Shown here: positions 42,712 to 53,343 of the stretch, piece by piece
Position numbering within the stretch: the first letter of the stretch is position 1
How the letters are laid out: every line of letters begins with the position of its first letter
Source: Mycolicibacterium brisbanense
Lineage (GTDB): Bacteria > Actinomycetota > Actinomycetes > Mycobacteriales > Mycobacteriaceae
Length of the DNA: 64,000 nucleotides
NCBI RefSeq assembly: GCF_001570425.1
Contig: NZ_BCSX01000024.1
Coordinates: 1 to 64,000 of the forward strand
Direction: 5' to 3'
Position numbers and translations under genes: made by a program
The notes under the pieces: model-generated
The model's input: only the letters and a program-made list of their open reading frames with translations
Database searches by the model: none
What the model was told of the DNA's origin: nothing

Positions 42712-44127
42712 TCAGGACTTCTTGACCAGATACGGCGACACCGTCGAGCGGTGCTCATCGATGTCCAGAGCCCGGCCGAGCGCGGGAAATGCGCGCTGCG
42801 GGCAGTTGTCGCGTTCGCACACCCGGCATCCGGAGCCGATGGGCGTGCTGACCTCGCCGGAGACGTCCAGGCCATCGGAGTAGACCAGCCGGCTGGCGTG
42901 GCGCAGCTCGCAGCCCAGACCGATCGCGAAAGTCTTGCCGGGCTGGCCATATCGCGAGGCGCGACGCTCCACGGTCCGGGCGACCCACATGTAGTTGCGT
43001 CCGTCGGGCATCTGGGCGACCTGCACCAGGATCTTGCCGGGATTGCCGAACGTCTCGTAGACATTCCACAGCGGGCACGTGCCGCCCGACGACGAGAAGT
43101 GAAAACCGGTGGCGGACTGGCGTTTCGACATGTTGCCGGCCCGGTCGACGCGGACGAACGACAGCGGGACACCGCGCATCGACGGTCGTTGCAACGTCGA
43201 AAGGCGGTGGGCCACCGTCTCGTAGCTCACCGAATAGAACGCCGACAGGCGCTCGACGTCATAGCGGAAGTTCTCGGCGACATCGTGGAATTGCCGGTAG
43301 GGCAGCACGGTGGCGGCCGCGAAGTAGTTGGCCAGTCCCAGCCGGGCGAGCTTGCGGGACTCGTCGCTGGTGAACATGCCCTCGGTGACCTGCGCGTCGA
43401 TCAGGTCGCCGAACTCCAGATACGCCAGCTCGGCGGCGAGCTTGAACACGTACTGTCCCGACGAGAGATGCCCGCCGATCTCGAGAGTCTTGGTCTGCGG
43501 GTCGTACCGGTGCATCACGTTGTCGCCGAGGTCGATACGCCTGACGATGCGCACGCCGTGCACCATGGTGAGCCGCTCGGAGAGCTCGCGCGAGAGCTCG
43601 GCGCGGTGCATCCGCATCCGGATGGTGAAATCCTCTGCGGCGGTGTCGAGTTCGTGCAGGTAGTTCTGCCGCTGGTAGAAGAAGTCGCGAACTTCCTCGT
43701 GGGGCATGGTGATCGCGCCGGTGCCGCTGCTGTCGGAATACCGGCCCTCGGTCACCGCGGCCAGTTGCGTTGTGGTGAGCCGATACCGCTGGTGCAGATT
43801 GACCATCGCCCGCGCCAGCGTGGGATGGGTGTTGACGATGTCGGCGACCTCGGCGACGTCCACATCGATGCCGAGGTCGCGGTCCATCGTCACCTCGCGT
43901 AGTTCGGCGACCAGGCGCGTGTCGTCGTGCGACGCGAAGAAGGTGGCATCTACGCCGAACACCTCGGTGATGCGCAGCAACACCGCCACCGTGAGCGGCC
44001 GCACATCATGCTCGATCTGATTGAGGTAGCTGGGGGAGATGTCGAGCATCTGCGCCAGCGCGGCCTGGCTGAAACCGCGTTCACTGCGCAGTTGTCGCAC
44101 CCTCGAGCCGACGAAGGTTTTTGCCAC
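42712..44127 (-). CDS. ramB: RamB, transcriptional regulator of acetate/glyoxylate metabolism
   Basis: A 471-residue regulator from a GTG at 44127. N-terminal helix-turn-helix: RQLRSERGFSQAALAQMLDI and SPSYLNQIEHDVRPLT. The central part is an IrrE/ImmA-like domain (LAAELAYLEFGDLIDAQV), and the C-terminal part carries a Cys cluster (GSGCRVCERDNCPQRAFP) that may bind metal. In Corynebacterium and Mycobacterium RamB controls isocitrate lyase and itself. Here it is divergent from the Rv0466-like gene and close to icl, as in M. tuberculosis (Rv0465c). TTCGCAA-type repeats before icl are plausible targets. Confidence 0.92.
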   Translation of the reverse strand: MAKTFVGSRVRQLRSERGFSQAALAQMLDISPSYLNQIEHDVRPLTVAVLLRITEVFGVDATFFASHDDTRLVAELREVTMDRDLGIDVDVAEVADIVNTHPTLARAMVNLHQRYRLTTTQLAAVTEGRYSDSSGTGAITMPHEEVRDFFYQRQNYLHELDTAAEDFTIRMRMHRAELSRELSERLTMVHGVRIVRRIDLGDNVMHRYDPQTKTLEIGGHLSSGQYVFKLAAELAYLEFGDLIDAQVTEGMFTSDESRKLARLGLANYFAAATVLPYRQFHDVAENFRYDVERLSAFYSVSYETVAHRLSTLQRPSMRGVPLSFVRVDRAGNMSKRQSATGFHFSSSGGTCPLWNVYETFGNPGKILVQVAQMPDGRNYMWVARTVERRASRYGQPGKTFAIGLGCELRHASRLVYSDGLDVSGEVSTPIGSGCRVCERDNCPQRAFPALGRALDIDEHRSTVSPYLVKKS

Positions 44128-44244
44128 GTCAACCAGCGTAACAACGCTGTGAAGCCCAGCTTCGCATTCTTGGCAGAACGGTCCTTGGGGCTGCCTCGGG
44201 CTGCCTGGCATGATCGGTCTGGACGAGCGATTGGGGAGATCGAG

Positions 44245-45066
44245 ATGACGGGTTCCGCGGATAAGCCGAAGGCCGGACTGGGCAAAGTCATGATGCCGGT
44301 ACCGGATCCTCATCCCGACGTCTTCGACAGGGAGTGGCCGCTGCGGGTCGGCGACATCGACCGCGTGGGCCGGCTGCGGTTCGACGCCGCGTGCCGCCAC
44401 ATCCAGGACATCGGGTCCGATCAGCTGCGGGAGATGGGCTTCGAGGAGACCCACCCACTGTGGATCGTCCGGCGGACCATGATCGACCTGATCCGTCCGA
44501 TCGAGTTCCAGGACATGCTGCGGATGCGGCGTTGGTGTTCGGGGACGTCGAACCGGTGGTGCGAGATGCGGGTGCGCATCGACGGCCGTAAGGGCGGGCT
44601 CATGGAATCCGAGGCGTTCTGGATCAACATCAACCGCGAGACCCAGGGGCCTGCCCGCATCTCCGACGACTTCCTCGAAGGTCTGCGACGGACCACCGAC
44701 GAATCCCGGCTGCGGTGGAAGCCCTACTTGAAGCCGGGCAGCCGTGAGGACGCCGTCGAGATCAAGGAATATCCGGTCCGAGTGTCGGACATCGACCTCT
44801 TCGACCACATGAACAACTCGGTCTACTGGACGGTCATCGAGGACTACCTCTACTCCCATCCGGAGCTGCTCGCCGGACCACTGCGGGTGGCCATCGAGCA
44901 CGACGCGGCCGTGGCTCTCGGCGAGAAACTGGAGATCCTCTCTCACGTGTACCCGGCGGGGTCGACGGACAAGTTCGGGCCGGAGCTGTCCGATCGCACT
45001 GTTATAACGCTCACATATGTGGTCGGCGACGAGGCCAAAGCCATCGCCGCACTGTTCTCCCTCTGA
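44245..45066 (+). CDS. Acyl-ACP thioesterase-like protein (Rv0466-like)
   Basis: A 273-residue double hot-dog protein. Each half shows the fold's start: PLRVGDIDRVGRLRFDAACR and YPVRVSDIDLFDHMNNSVYW, the second including the Asp/His/Asn set near the active site of FatA-type thioesterases. Such enzymes release fatty acids from acyl carrier protein or CoA. Start ATG at 44245 is preceded by GGGGAGAT. It lies between ramB and icl, as Rv0466 does in M. tuberculosis. No membrane segments. Confidence 0.87.
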   Translation: MTGSADKPKAGLGKVMMPVPDPHPDVFDREWPLRVGDIDRVGRLRFDAACRHIQDIGSDQLREMGFEETHPLWIVRRTMIDLIRPIEFQDMLRMRRWCSGTSNRWCEMRVRIDGRKGGLMESEAFWININRETQGPARISDDFLEGLRRTTDESRLRWKPYLKPGSREDAVEIKEYPVRVSDIDLFDHMNNSVYWTVIEDYLYSHPELLAGPLRVAIEHDAAVALGEKLEILSHVYPAGSTDKFGPELSDRTVITLTYVVGDEAKAIAALFSL

Positions 45067-45154
45067 TCATCCCCGGTTTAACAGTACGAGCGTACTGACC
45101 TGCGTAAATCGGTTACCGCTGGGTAGCTTCTGAACCGGTACAGCCATCATGTTT

Positions 45155-45202
45155 CTTCGCAAACTTCGCAAGTTAACGCTGCCATTTGGCGAAAATTGGC
45201 AA
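45155..45202 (+). promoter_or_regulatory. icl control region with TTCGCAA-type repeats
   Basis: The 254-bp gap before icl contains CTTCGCAA at 45155-45162 and again at 45164-45171, then TTGGCGAA and TTGGCAA within 45186-45202. These resemble the TTTGCAAA-like sequences bound by RamB and PrpR in related actinobacteria. They lie ~120-165 bp upstream of the icl start. Assignment to a particular protein is inference. Confidence 0.5.
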
Positions 45203-45320
45203 CTTAAACGGGTGGACCTGCGGATATGGGCTGTGTCATCGTCGGATTAGCACATCAGTGAAGCTGCTGCGGCGTTAACAAGTAACGGGCGGCGGTGAAC
45301 AAACCGAAGGAGCAGTCCCT

Positions 45321-46607
45321 ATGTCGACCGTGGGCACCCCCAAGTCACCGGAACAGATCCAGCACGACTGGGATCACAACCCCCGCTGGAAGGGCATCAC
45401 CCGCACCTACACCCCGGAAGACGTCGTCGCACTGCAGGGCCACGTCGTCGAGGAGGCCACCCTGGCCCGCCGTGGCGCCGAGGTGCTCTGGGACCAGCTC
45501 CACAACATGGACTTCGTCAACGCGCTCGGTGCGCTGACCGGCAACATGGCCGTGCAGCAGGTTCGCGCCGGTCTCAAGGCCATCTACCTCTCGGGTTGGC
45601 AGGTCGCCGGTGACGCCAACCTCTCCGGCCACACCTACCCCGACCAGAGCCTGTACCCGGCCAACTCGGTGCCGCAGGTCGTCCGCCGCATCAACAACGC
45701 GCTGCTGCGCGCCGACGAGATCGCCAAGGTCGAGGGCGACACCTCCGTCGAGAACTGGCTCGCCCCGATCGTCGCCGACGGTGAGGCAGGCTTCGGTGGC
45801 GCGCTCAACGTCTACGAGCTGCAGAAGGCCATGATCGCCGCCGGTGTCGCCGGTTCGCACTGGGAAGACCAGCTGGCCTCGGAGAAGAAGTGCGGCCACC
45901 TCGGTGGCAAGGTGCTGATCCCCACCCAGCAGCACATCCGCACCCTGACCTCGGCCCGCCTGGCCGCCGACGTCGCCGACGTGCCGACGGTCGTCATCGC
46001 CCGCACCGATGCCGAGGCCGCCACCCTGATCACCAGCGACGTCGACGAGCGCGACCGCCCCTTCATCACCGGTGAGCGCACCGCCGAAGGCTTCTACCGG
46101 GTCAAGAACGGCCTGGAGCCCTGCATCGCCCGCGCCAAGGCCTACGCGCCCTACTCCGACCTGATCTGGATGGAGACCGGCACCCCGGACCTGGAGCTGG
46201 CCAAGAAGTTCGCCGAGGGCGTCAAGAGCGAGTTCCCCGACCAGATGCTGGCCTACAACTGCTCGCCGTCGTTCAACTGGAAGAAGCACCTCGACGACGC
46301 GACCATCGCGAAGTTCCAGAAGGAGCTCGGCGCGATGGGCTTCAAGTTCCAGTTCATCACGCTGGCCGGCTTCCACGCCCTCAACTACTCGATGTTCGAT
46401 CTGGCCCACGGCTACGCCCGCAACCAGATGAGCGCCTACGTCGAGCTGCAGGAGCGCGAGTTCGCTGCCGAGGAGCGCGGCTACACCGCCACCAAGCACC
46501 AGCGTGAGGTCGGCGCCGGTTACTTCGACCGGATCGCCACCACCGTCGACCCGACCAGCTCGACCACCGCGCTGGCCGGCTCCACCGAAGAGGGTCAGTT
46601 CCACTGA
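45321..46607 (+). CDS. icl: Isocitrate lyase
   Basis: A 428-residue enzyme of the glyoxylate shunt and methylcitrate cycle that cleaves isocitrate to glyoxylate and succinate (and 2-methylisocitrate in mycobacteria). The catalytic signature [20 protein letters not shown] contains the active-site Cys; [15 protein letters not shown] supplies Mg ligands. Length equals that of M. tuberculosis Icl1 (Rv0467). GAAGGAG lies 7 bp before the ATG. The stop codon is the first of three copies of a 36-bp repeat. fadB2 and umaA follow, as in M. tuberculosis. Confidence 0.98.
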   Translation: MSTVGTPKSPEQIQHDWDHNPRWKGITRTYTPEDVVALQGHVVEEATLARRGAEVLWDQLHNMDFVNALGALTGNMAVQQVRAGLKAIYLSGWQVAGDANLSGHTYPDQSLYPANSVPQVVRRINNALLRADEIAKVEGDTSVENWLAPIVADGEAGFGGALNVYELQKAMIAAGVAGSHWEDQLASEKKCGHLGGKVLIPTQQHIRTLTSARLAADVADVPTVVIARTDAEAATLITSDVDERDRPFITGERTAEGFYRVKNGLEPCIARAKAYAPYSDLIWMETGTPDLELAKKFAEGVKSEFPDQMLAYNCSPSFNWKKHLDDATIAKFQKELGAMGFKFQFITLAGFHALNYSMFDLAHGYARNQMSAYVELQEREFAAEERGYTATKHQREVGAGYFDRIATTVDPTSSTTALAGSTEEGQFH

Positions 46608-46709
46608 GCTTGCGAAGTGGAACCGACAAGCTGGAGCCACTGAGCTTGCGAAGTGGAACCGACAAGCTGGAGCCACTGAGCTTGCGAAGTGGAACCGACT
46701 AGCCGGAGC
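46602..46709 (+). repeat. Three tandem 36-bp repeats overlapping the icl stop codon
   Basis: Units at 46602-46637, 46638-46673 and 46674-46709 begin CACTGAGCTTGCGAAGTGGA. The first two are identical; the third differs at two positions (ACTAGCCGG for ACAAGCTGG). Being 36 bp long, each repeats the last His codon and TGA of icl in frame. Each unit holds the inverted pair GCTTG/CAAGC. Just upstream, GTTCCACT pairs perfectly with AGTGGAAC of the first unit. The copy-number variation suggests slippage. Confidence 0.9.
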
Positions 46710-46754
46710 CACTAAGGCCCGGTCACCGCTCGCGGTACCGAGCTAGTTGACAGC

Positions 46755-46791
46755 GGCAGGCCTCGCTCAGAATTCTTGGGCGGGGCCTGTC
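46755..46791 (+). terminator. Stem-loop after icl repeats, probable terminator
   Basis: GGCAGGCCTCGC at 46755-46766 pairs with GCGGGGCCTGTC at 46780-46791 at ten of twelve positions around a 13-base loop. It lies before the fadB2 start at 46824 and has no T run. Confidence 0.5.
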
Positions 46792-46823
46792 GCATGTCCG
46801 GATCTTGAGACGAAAGTGAGAGC

Positions 46824-48703
<1,880 letters not shown>

Positions 48704-48715
48704 GTCTCTTCTTCG

Positions 48716-48774
48716 CCGAGGCTACGGTTCTTGGCGCGATTTCTCGGATTTCGCGCCACAAACCGTAGCCTCGG
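48716..48774. repeat. Palindromic intergenic element, copy B
   Basis: Arms CCGAGGCTACGGTT (48716-48729) and AACCGTAGCCTCGG (48761-48774) are perfect. The inner stem TGGCGCGA/TCGCGCCA is also perfect, so the whole 59 bp can fold into one long hairpin. It lies between the convergent umaA and DUF559 genes, 13 bp and 6 bp from their stops. Confidence 0.85.
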
Positions 48775-48779
48775 TGCAT

Positions 48780-49637
48780 TCAGCGGGGGTATCCCGCCCC
48801 ATGCAGTGCAGCCCAGGTGCGGGCGACGACCTCCGGGCCCCGGTATCGCAGTTGCCGGGCGCTCACCCGCACGATCGTCCAGCCGCGCGACGCCAGAAAT
48901 TCCAGCCGGACGATGTCGTTCTCATGGTCCTGCGGGTTCGTCCAGTGTTGAACACCGTCATACTCGACGCCCACCATCCAGTCCGGCCAACCCATGTCGA
49001 TTCGCCGGCGCACCCGGCCCCACTCGTCAGCAACCGGAATCTGGGAGACGGGACGGGGCACCCCGCCGCGGACGAGCAGCAGACGCAGCCGGGTCTCCTG
49101 CGGGGATTCGGCTCCCGCGTCGGCAAGATCGAGGGCGCTGCGCAGCCGCCGGATACCGCGGGCGCCCGGGTAGCGCTCGGCGACGCTCCTGACGCGCACC
49201 ACCCCCACGTTGGTCACGTTGAGCAGTGCATCGATCTGGATGATCGCAGTGTCGAGTGGTCGGCGGCGCCCGATGTCGTAGCACGTGCGGGCGACGCTGG
49301 TGCAGGTCATACCGTCGACGATGTCGACTTCGTCGTCGGCGAGACCGCCGGTGTGGACGAGAATGCCCGGGGGAGATGGTTGCCGGACGCGGGCAAGCTC
49401 CGCCGGCGCATCCTCGGGTAGCCAACGGCTGCCGTGTACCGCCGCCGCGGAGTACCCGGCCAGGGTTGCGCGGCGGCCGGACCACAGCCACGCAGCAGTA
49501 GCCCTCGACGCCGCGTCGAGCGTGAAATCTTTTGGTATGTAGATATTTTGGTGAAGTTTGCGATAGCTGGTCCGAAGTGCGTACCGGGTGACGGCGCCGG
49601 CGGCGAGTGCCTCGGTGCCCACGATGATGTCCCCCAC
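48780..49637 (-). CDS. AbiEi-like/DUF559 protein with Vsr-type endonuclease fold
   Basis: A 285-residue protein. The N-terminal ~160 residues resemble the AbiEi-type antitoxin/transcription-factor region that precedes DUF559 in many actinobacterial proteins (RATLAGYSAAAVHGSRWLP). The C-terminal domain has the PD-(D/E)xK-like core RRRIDMGWPDWMVGVEYDGV followed by HENDIVRLEFLASRGWTIVR, as in Vsr/DUF559 nucleases. Mycobacterial genomes carry many such genes as single ORFs. No partner toxin gene is adjacent, so a toxin-antitoxin function is not supported. Start GTG at 49637 is provisional. Confidence 0.78.
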   Translation of the reverse strand: MGDIIVGTEALAAGAVTRYALRTSYRKLHQNIYIPKDFTLDAASRATAAWLWSGRRATLAGYSAAAVHGSRWLPEDAPAELARVRQPSPPGILVHTGGLADDEVDIVDGMTCTSVARTCYDIGRRRPLDTAIIQIDALLNVTNVGVVRVRSVAERYPGARGIRRLRSALDLADAGAESPQETRLRLLLVRGGVPRPVSQIPVADEWGRVRRRIDMGWPDWMVGVEYDGVQHWTNPQDHENDIVRLEFLASRGWTIVRVSARQLRYRGPEVVARTWAALHGAGYPR

Positions 49638-49680
49638 ATCGATATTCGACGCAGTGGGTGCCCGCCCGGTTCCCCACTCG

Positions 49681-49737
49681 CGACACTACGGTTTATTGCG
49701 CGATTTGACGGATTTCGCGACATAAACCGTAGTGTCG
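49681..49737. repeat. Palindromic intergenic element, copy C
   Basis: Arms CGACACTACGGTTTAT (49681-49696) and ATAAACCGTAGTGTCG (49722-49737) are perfect 16-bp inverted repeats; the inner bases (TGCGCGA ... TCGCGAC) nearly pair. It begins 10 bp beyond the stop of the leftward PPK2 gene. The outer arms are the same as in copy A. Confidence 0.85.
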
Positions 49738-49746
49738 GCGGGAGAT

Positions 49747-50625
49747 TCACGCCGAGGCGAGCCTGCGCTTTTCCGCTTCCACGTCGAAATCGGCTGGGGG
49801 CCAGGACAAGTCGAATTCTTTGAGCGCCTCGATGAGAAGCTCGAGGATGGCCAGCCGGCTGTACCACTTGCGGTTGCAGGGCACGATGTGCCACGGCGCG
49901 TAGTCGGTCGACGTCCGGTCCAGCATCGCCTGGTAGGCCTCCTGGTACTGCGGCCAGAGCAAGCGTTCGTCGATATCGCCCGGGTTGTACTTCCAGAACT
50001 TGTCGGGGCGGTCCAGGCGCTCGGCCAGCCGCCGCTTCTGCTCGTCGAGTGAGACGAACATCGCGACCTTGACGATCTTGGTGCCGGAGTCGACCAGCTC
50101 TTTCTCGAACGCGTTGATCTCGTCGTAGCGGGCTTCCCAGACGTCGGGCGGCACCAGGTTGTGCACGCGGACGATCAGCACATCCTCATAGTGCGACCGG
50201 TCGAACACGCCGATGTGCCCGGCGGGCGGCAGGGCCTTGCGGATGCGCCACAGGTAGTGGTGTGCCAGCTCCTCCTCGGTCGGCTTGCCGAAGCTGGCAT
50301 ACCTGATGCCCTGCGGATTGCCAGCTCCCACAACGTGTTTGACGATTCCGCCCTTGCCCGCGGTGTCCATGCCCTGCAACACCAGAAGCAGTGAGCGGGT
50401 GTCGCCGGCCCGGCTGCCCGCGTACAGCATCTCCTGCAGGCCCGCGAACCGGGTGTTGCGTTCGGCCTGCAGTTCGGGCGCGTCGCGCTTGGATCCGGTG
50501 AATCCGGGTGTGGCGTCGGGATCGATGTCGACGACCTTGTCACCGGACCGGAACTCCAGATGGTGGTGTGGCTCGTGGCTCCACTGCGCCGGCAGATCGT
50601 CATCGGACTTGTCGCTGGTGCTCAC
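49747..50625 (-). CDS. Polyphosphate kinase 2 (PPK2), class III-like
   Basis: A 292-residue PPK2 with Walker A LQGMDTAGKGGIVKHV and lid region FDRSHYEDVLIVRVHNLV. The GMDTAGKGG and SHYEDVL forms are those of class III (dual AMP/ADP) rather than class I. ERLDRPDKFWKYNPGDIDER and TDYAPWHIVPCNRKWYSRLA complete the conserved core. It uses polyphosphate to phosphorylate nucleotides. It is a second, clearly different PPK2 from the one at 16947-17807. Start is a GTG, 18 bp from the end of the TetR gene. Confidence 0.92.
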   Translation of the reverse strand: MSTSDKSDDDLPAQWSHEPHHHLEFRSGDKVVDIDPDATPGFTGSKRDAPELQAERNTRFAGLQEMLYAGSRAGDTRSLLLVLQGMDTAGKGGIVKHVVGAGNPQGIRYASFGKPTEEELAHHYLWRIRKALPPAGHIGVFDRSHYEDVLIVRVHNLVPPDVWEARYDEINAFEKELVDSGTKIVKVAMFVSLDEQKRRLAERLDRPDKFWKYNPGDIDERLLWPQYQEAYQAMLDRTSTDYAPWHIVPCNRKWYSRLAILELLIEALKEFDLSWPPADFDVEAEKRRLASA

Positions 50626-50642
50626 GCGGCCTAGTCAAGCAG

Positions 50643-51335
50643 CTACGGCGGCAATACCGGGGAAGGATGCGGTTGCGAGTTGAATTTCTCCAGCGATCCG
50701 CCGACCTCGACGATGCCGCACAGCGCGTTCCACGACAGCATCGTCAGGTAGTCGATGAGCTCATCGGAGGTCATCCGCGGATTCGACATCCACGAGTGGG
50801 TGGCCAGCTGCACACCGCCGACGGTGTGGAACGCCCACGCCTCGGCGCCGCCGGTGTCCATCCCCGCGTCGGCCATGCGGCGGCGCAGCATCACCGCGAG
50901 CATGCGCGCGATGATCTGCTCGGAATCGGCGACCGCCTTGCTCTTGCTCGCCGAGTTGCTCGTCATGACGAATTGGTAGGGCTCGGGTTCGGCGGCCACC
51001 GTCTCGACGTAGACCTTGATGATCTCGCGGGTGAGGTCGAAGCCGTCGAGGTTCGACGTCAGCGCCGCGGCCATGTTGGGGATCAGCGTGGTCTGCGCGA
51101 ACCGCATCATCACCGCGGTGGTGAGGTCGTTCTTGTCGACGAAATAGCGGTAGAGCACGGTCTTCGAGACACCGATTTCGGCAGCGATCTCGTCCATGCT
51201 GACGTTGCTGCCGAGCCGGCGGATGGCCTCGAGAGTGCCGTCTACCAGCTCATTGCGGCGCTCCACCTTGTGTTGGTGCCAGCGCCGCTTTCGCCCATCG
51301 GTCTTCACCGTCGCCGGCGGAGTCTGCTGTGCCAC
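50643..51335 (-). CDS. TetR-family regulator (Rv0472c-like)
   Basis: A regulator of about 230 residues from the GTG at 51335 (a GTG at 51365 would add ten). The helix-turn-helix is VSMDEIAAEIGVSKTVLYRY followed by FVDKNDLTTAVMMRF. The C-terminal domain is helical with GGAEAWAFHTVGGVQLATHS. Its place before the DUF445 gene corresponds to Rv0472c in M. tuberculosis. It diverges from that membrane-protein gene and may control it. Confidence 0.88.
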   Translation of the reverse strand: MAQQTPPATVKTDGRKRRWHQHKVERRNELVDGTLEAIRRLGSNVSMDEIAAEIGVSKTVLYRYFVDKNDLTTAVMMRFAQTTLIPNMAAALTSNLDGFDLTREIIKVYVETVAAEPEPYQFVMTSNSASKSKAVADSEQIIARMLAVMLRRRMADAGMDTGGAEAWAFHTVGGVQLATHSWMSNPRMTSDELIDYLTMLSWNALCGIVEVGGSLEKFNSQPHPSPVLPP

Positions 51336-51426
51336 TGTCGCGGTAGTCCCATTCCCTAGTTCCACTTGATAGTACGGCGAAACAACCGCCTCCGGCCCCT
51401 GGGATCGAGCCTCCGGGCATGCCTTT

Positions 51427-52776
51427 GTGGATGATGGAGGCGTGGCACATAGATCCGAAGCAGGTTTGCGTGCGCTTCCTGCTCCGCGAGCGAGTTTCGC
51501 CGAGACACTGGCCGGTGCCGATCCGACGGCTGATGCCGAGCGCCGGCGCGGTTTGCGACGGATGAAGGCTGTGGCCCTCGGTTTCCTGCTGGGCGCCACC
51601 GCGGTCTATCTGGTGTGCACCTGGGCAGAATCCCGCGGCGCCGCGGCGCCGCCGTGGGTCGGGTATGTGCGCGCGGCGGCCGAAGCGGGCATGGTGGGCG
51701 CGCTGGCCGACTGGTTTGCCGTCACGGCACTGTTCCGGCATCCGCTGGGCATCCCGATCCCGCACACCGCGATCATCAAACGCAAGAAGGACCAACTCGG
51801 CGAAGGGCTCGGCACGTTCGTGCGGGAGAACTTCATGTCACCGCAGGTCATCGAGACCAAGGTGCGCGACGCGGAGATCGCAGGCCGGCTCGGCAAATGG
51901 CTCTGCGACCGCTCCCACGCCGAGCGCGTGGCCTCCGAGAGCGCGACCGTGCTGCGCGTCGGGGTGGAGTTGTTGCGCGACGAAGACGTGCAGCACGTGC
52001 TGGATCGCATGATCGTCAAGCGCATCGCCGAGCCCAAGTGGGGGCCGCCGATCGGCCGCGTACTGGCCACCCTGCTGGCCGAGGGCCGGCAGGAGGCACT
52101 GATCCAGCTGTTGTGCGACCGTGCGTTCCAGTGGTCGCTCAACGCGGGCGAGGTCATCGAGCGGGTGATCGAACGTGACTCTCCGACCTGGTCGCCGCGG
52201 TGGGTCGATCATCTCGTCGGCGACCGGATCCATCGTGAGCTGATGGACTTCACCGACAAGGTGCGGCGCAATCCCGACCACGAACTGCGCCGGTCGGCCA
52301 CCCGCTTCATGTTCGAGTTCGCCGACGATCTGCAGAACGACGACGCCACCATCCAGCGCGCCGAGAACGTCAAAGAGCAGATCATGGCCCGCGACGAGGT
52401 GGCCCGGGCCGCCGAGACGGCGTGGGACGCGGCCAAACGGATCATCGGCGAGTCGGTCGACGATCCGTCGTCGGCGCTGCGGACCCGGATTGCGGACTCG
52501 GTCATGCGCATCGGGGAGTCGCTGCGCGACGACGCAGAGCTGCGCGACAAGGTGGACAACTGGATCGTGCGGGCCGCAAAACACCTGGTCGGCGAGTATG
52601 GGACGGAGATCACAGCGATCATCACGGAGACGATCGAGCGCTGGGACGCCGACGAGGCGAGCCGCCGTATCGAACTCCATGTGGGCCGTGACCTGCAATT
52701 CATCCGGATCAATGGCACCGTGGTAGGTGCGCTGGCGGGACTGATCATCTACACGATCGGTCAACTACTGTTCTGA
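51427..52776 (+). CDS. DUF445 membrane protein (Rv0473-like)
   Basis: A 449-residue protein of the DUF445/YjiN family. An N-terminal hydrophobic helix (KAVALGFLLGATAVYLVC) is followed by the family hallmark GYVRAAAEAGMVGALADWFA and VTALFRHPLGIPIPHTAII, a long helical cytoplasmic or periplasmic body, and a C-terminal helix (VVGALAGLIIYTIGQLLF). Function unknown; members are envelope-associated. The GTG at 51427 is used; another GTG at 51442 has GGAGG immediately before it, but the spacing is too short for a normal ribosome site. Confidence 0.85.
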   Translation: MDDGGVAHRSEAGLRALPAPRASFAETLAGADPTADAERRRGLRRMKAVALGFLLGATAVYLVCTWAESRGAAAPPWVGYVRAAAEAGMVGALADWFAVTALFRHPLGIPIPHTAIIKRKKDQLGEGLGTFVRENFMSPQVIETKVRDAEIAGRLGKWLCDRSHAERVASESATVLRVGVELLRDEDVQHVLDRMIVKRIAEPKWGPPIGRVLATLLAEGRQEALIQLLCDRAFQWSLNAGEVIERVIERDSPTWSPRWVDHLVGDRIHRELMDFTDKVRRNPDHELRRSATRFMFEFADDLQNDDATIQRAENVKEQIMARDEVARAAETAWDAAKRIIGESVDDPSSALRTRIADSVMRIGESLRDDAELRDKVDNWIVRAAKHLVGEYGTEITAIITETIERWDADEASRRIELHVGRDLQFIRINGTVVGALAGLIIYTIGQLLF

Positions 52777-52862
52777 CCTGCGCTAGCAGGTGCTTGCAAT
52801 TGTTAGCACTAGGTCGTACCGTGGGTTTTGTCAGCGCAAGCCCAAACGGAACGAGGCTCAAC

Positions 52863-53330
52863 ATGTCGCAGGACGAGAATCTTGCAGCCGTGGTGAGCAA
52901 TGCGGCTTCGGACATCGGAAGCTTCATTCGCAGCCAGCGTGAGGCCGCTCAGGTGTCCGTGCGCCAGCTCGCCGAGAAGGCAGGCGTCAGCAATCCCTAC
53001 CTCAGCCAGATCGAGCGGGGACTGCGCAAACCTTCAGCGGATGTGCTCAAGGAGATCGCCAAGGCATTGCGGGTTTCTGCCGAGGTGCTCTACCTGCGGG
53101 CCGGGATCCTCGAACCCACCGAGGGCAACCGGGTCCGCGACGCAATAGTCGGCGACACCGCGATCACCGAGCGGCAGAAGCAGGTGCTGCTCGACATATA
53201 CACGTCTTTCTGTCAGCAGAACGAGGGCAGTGAAGACACGGCAGAGGCGGTGCCGGCATCACAGGAACCAGCGCCGGAATCGCCCTCAGAAACACCGCAC
53301 ACACCCCCGTCATCAACTGCAAGCATCTGA
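52863..53330 (+). CDS. XRE-family regulator (Rv0474-like)
   Basis: A 155-residue protein with a Cro/CI-type helix-turn-helix: [20 protein letters not shown] followed by [18 protein letters not shown] at about residues 32-69. The C-terminal 40 residues are Pro/Glu/Ser-rich and probably disordered. In M. tuberculosis Rv0474 precedes hbhA, as here (13-bp gap), and is thought to act on nearby genes. ATG at 52863 is preceded by CGAGG. Confidence 0.88.
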   Translation: MSQDENLAAVVSNAASDIGSFIRSQREAAQVSVRQLAEKAGVSNPYLSQIERGLRKPSADVLKEIAKALRVSAEVLYLRAGILEPTEGNRVRDAIVGDTAITERQKQVLLDIYTSFCQQNEGSEDTAEAVPASQEPAPESPSETPHTPPSSTASI

Positions 53331-53343
53331 AAGGAAATTCGAC

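Noticed and set aside
46602..46709. Three 36-bp direct repeats considered as a CRISPR array
   Set aside because: The units are directly adjacent without spacers, overlap a stop codon, and no cas genes are present.
45345..46712. A 455-codon frame on the minus strand opposite icl that starts within the 36-bp repeats and encodes a repeated RFHFASSV segment
   Set aside because: The repeated residues only reflect the tandem DNA repeat, and the remainder is the antisense of icl with no family features or ribosome site.
48780..49637. AbiEi-like N-terminal region taken as part of a type IV toxin-antitoxin pair
   Set aside because: No toxin gene is adjacent and the protein carries its own nuclease-like domain; such single genes are common in mycobacteria.
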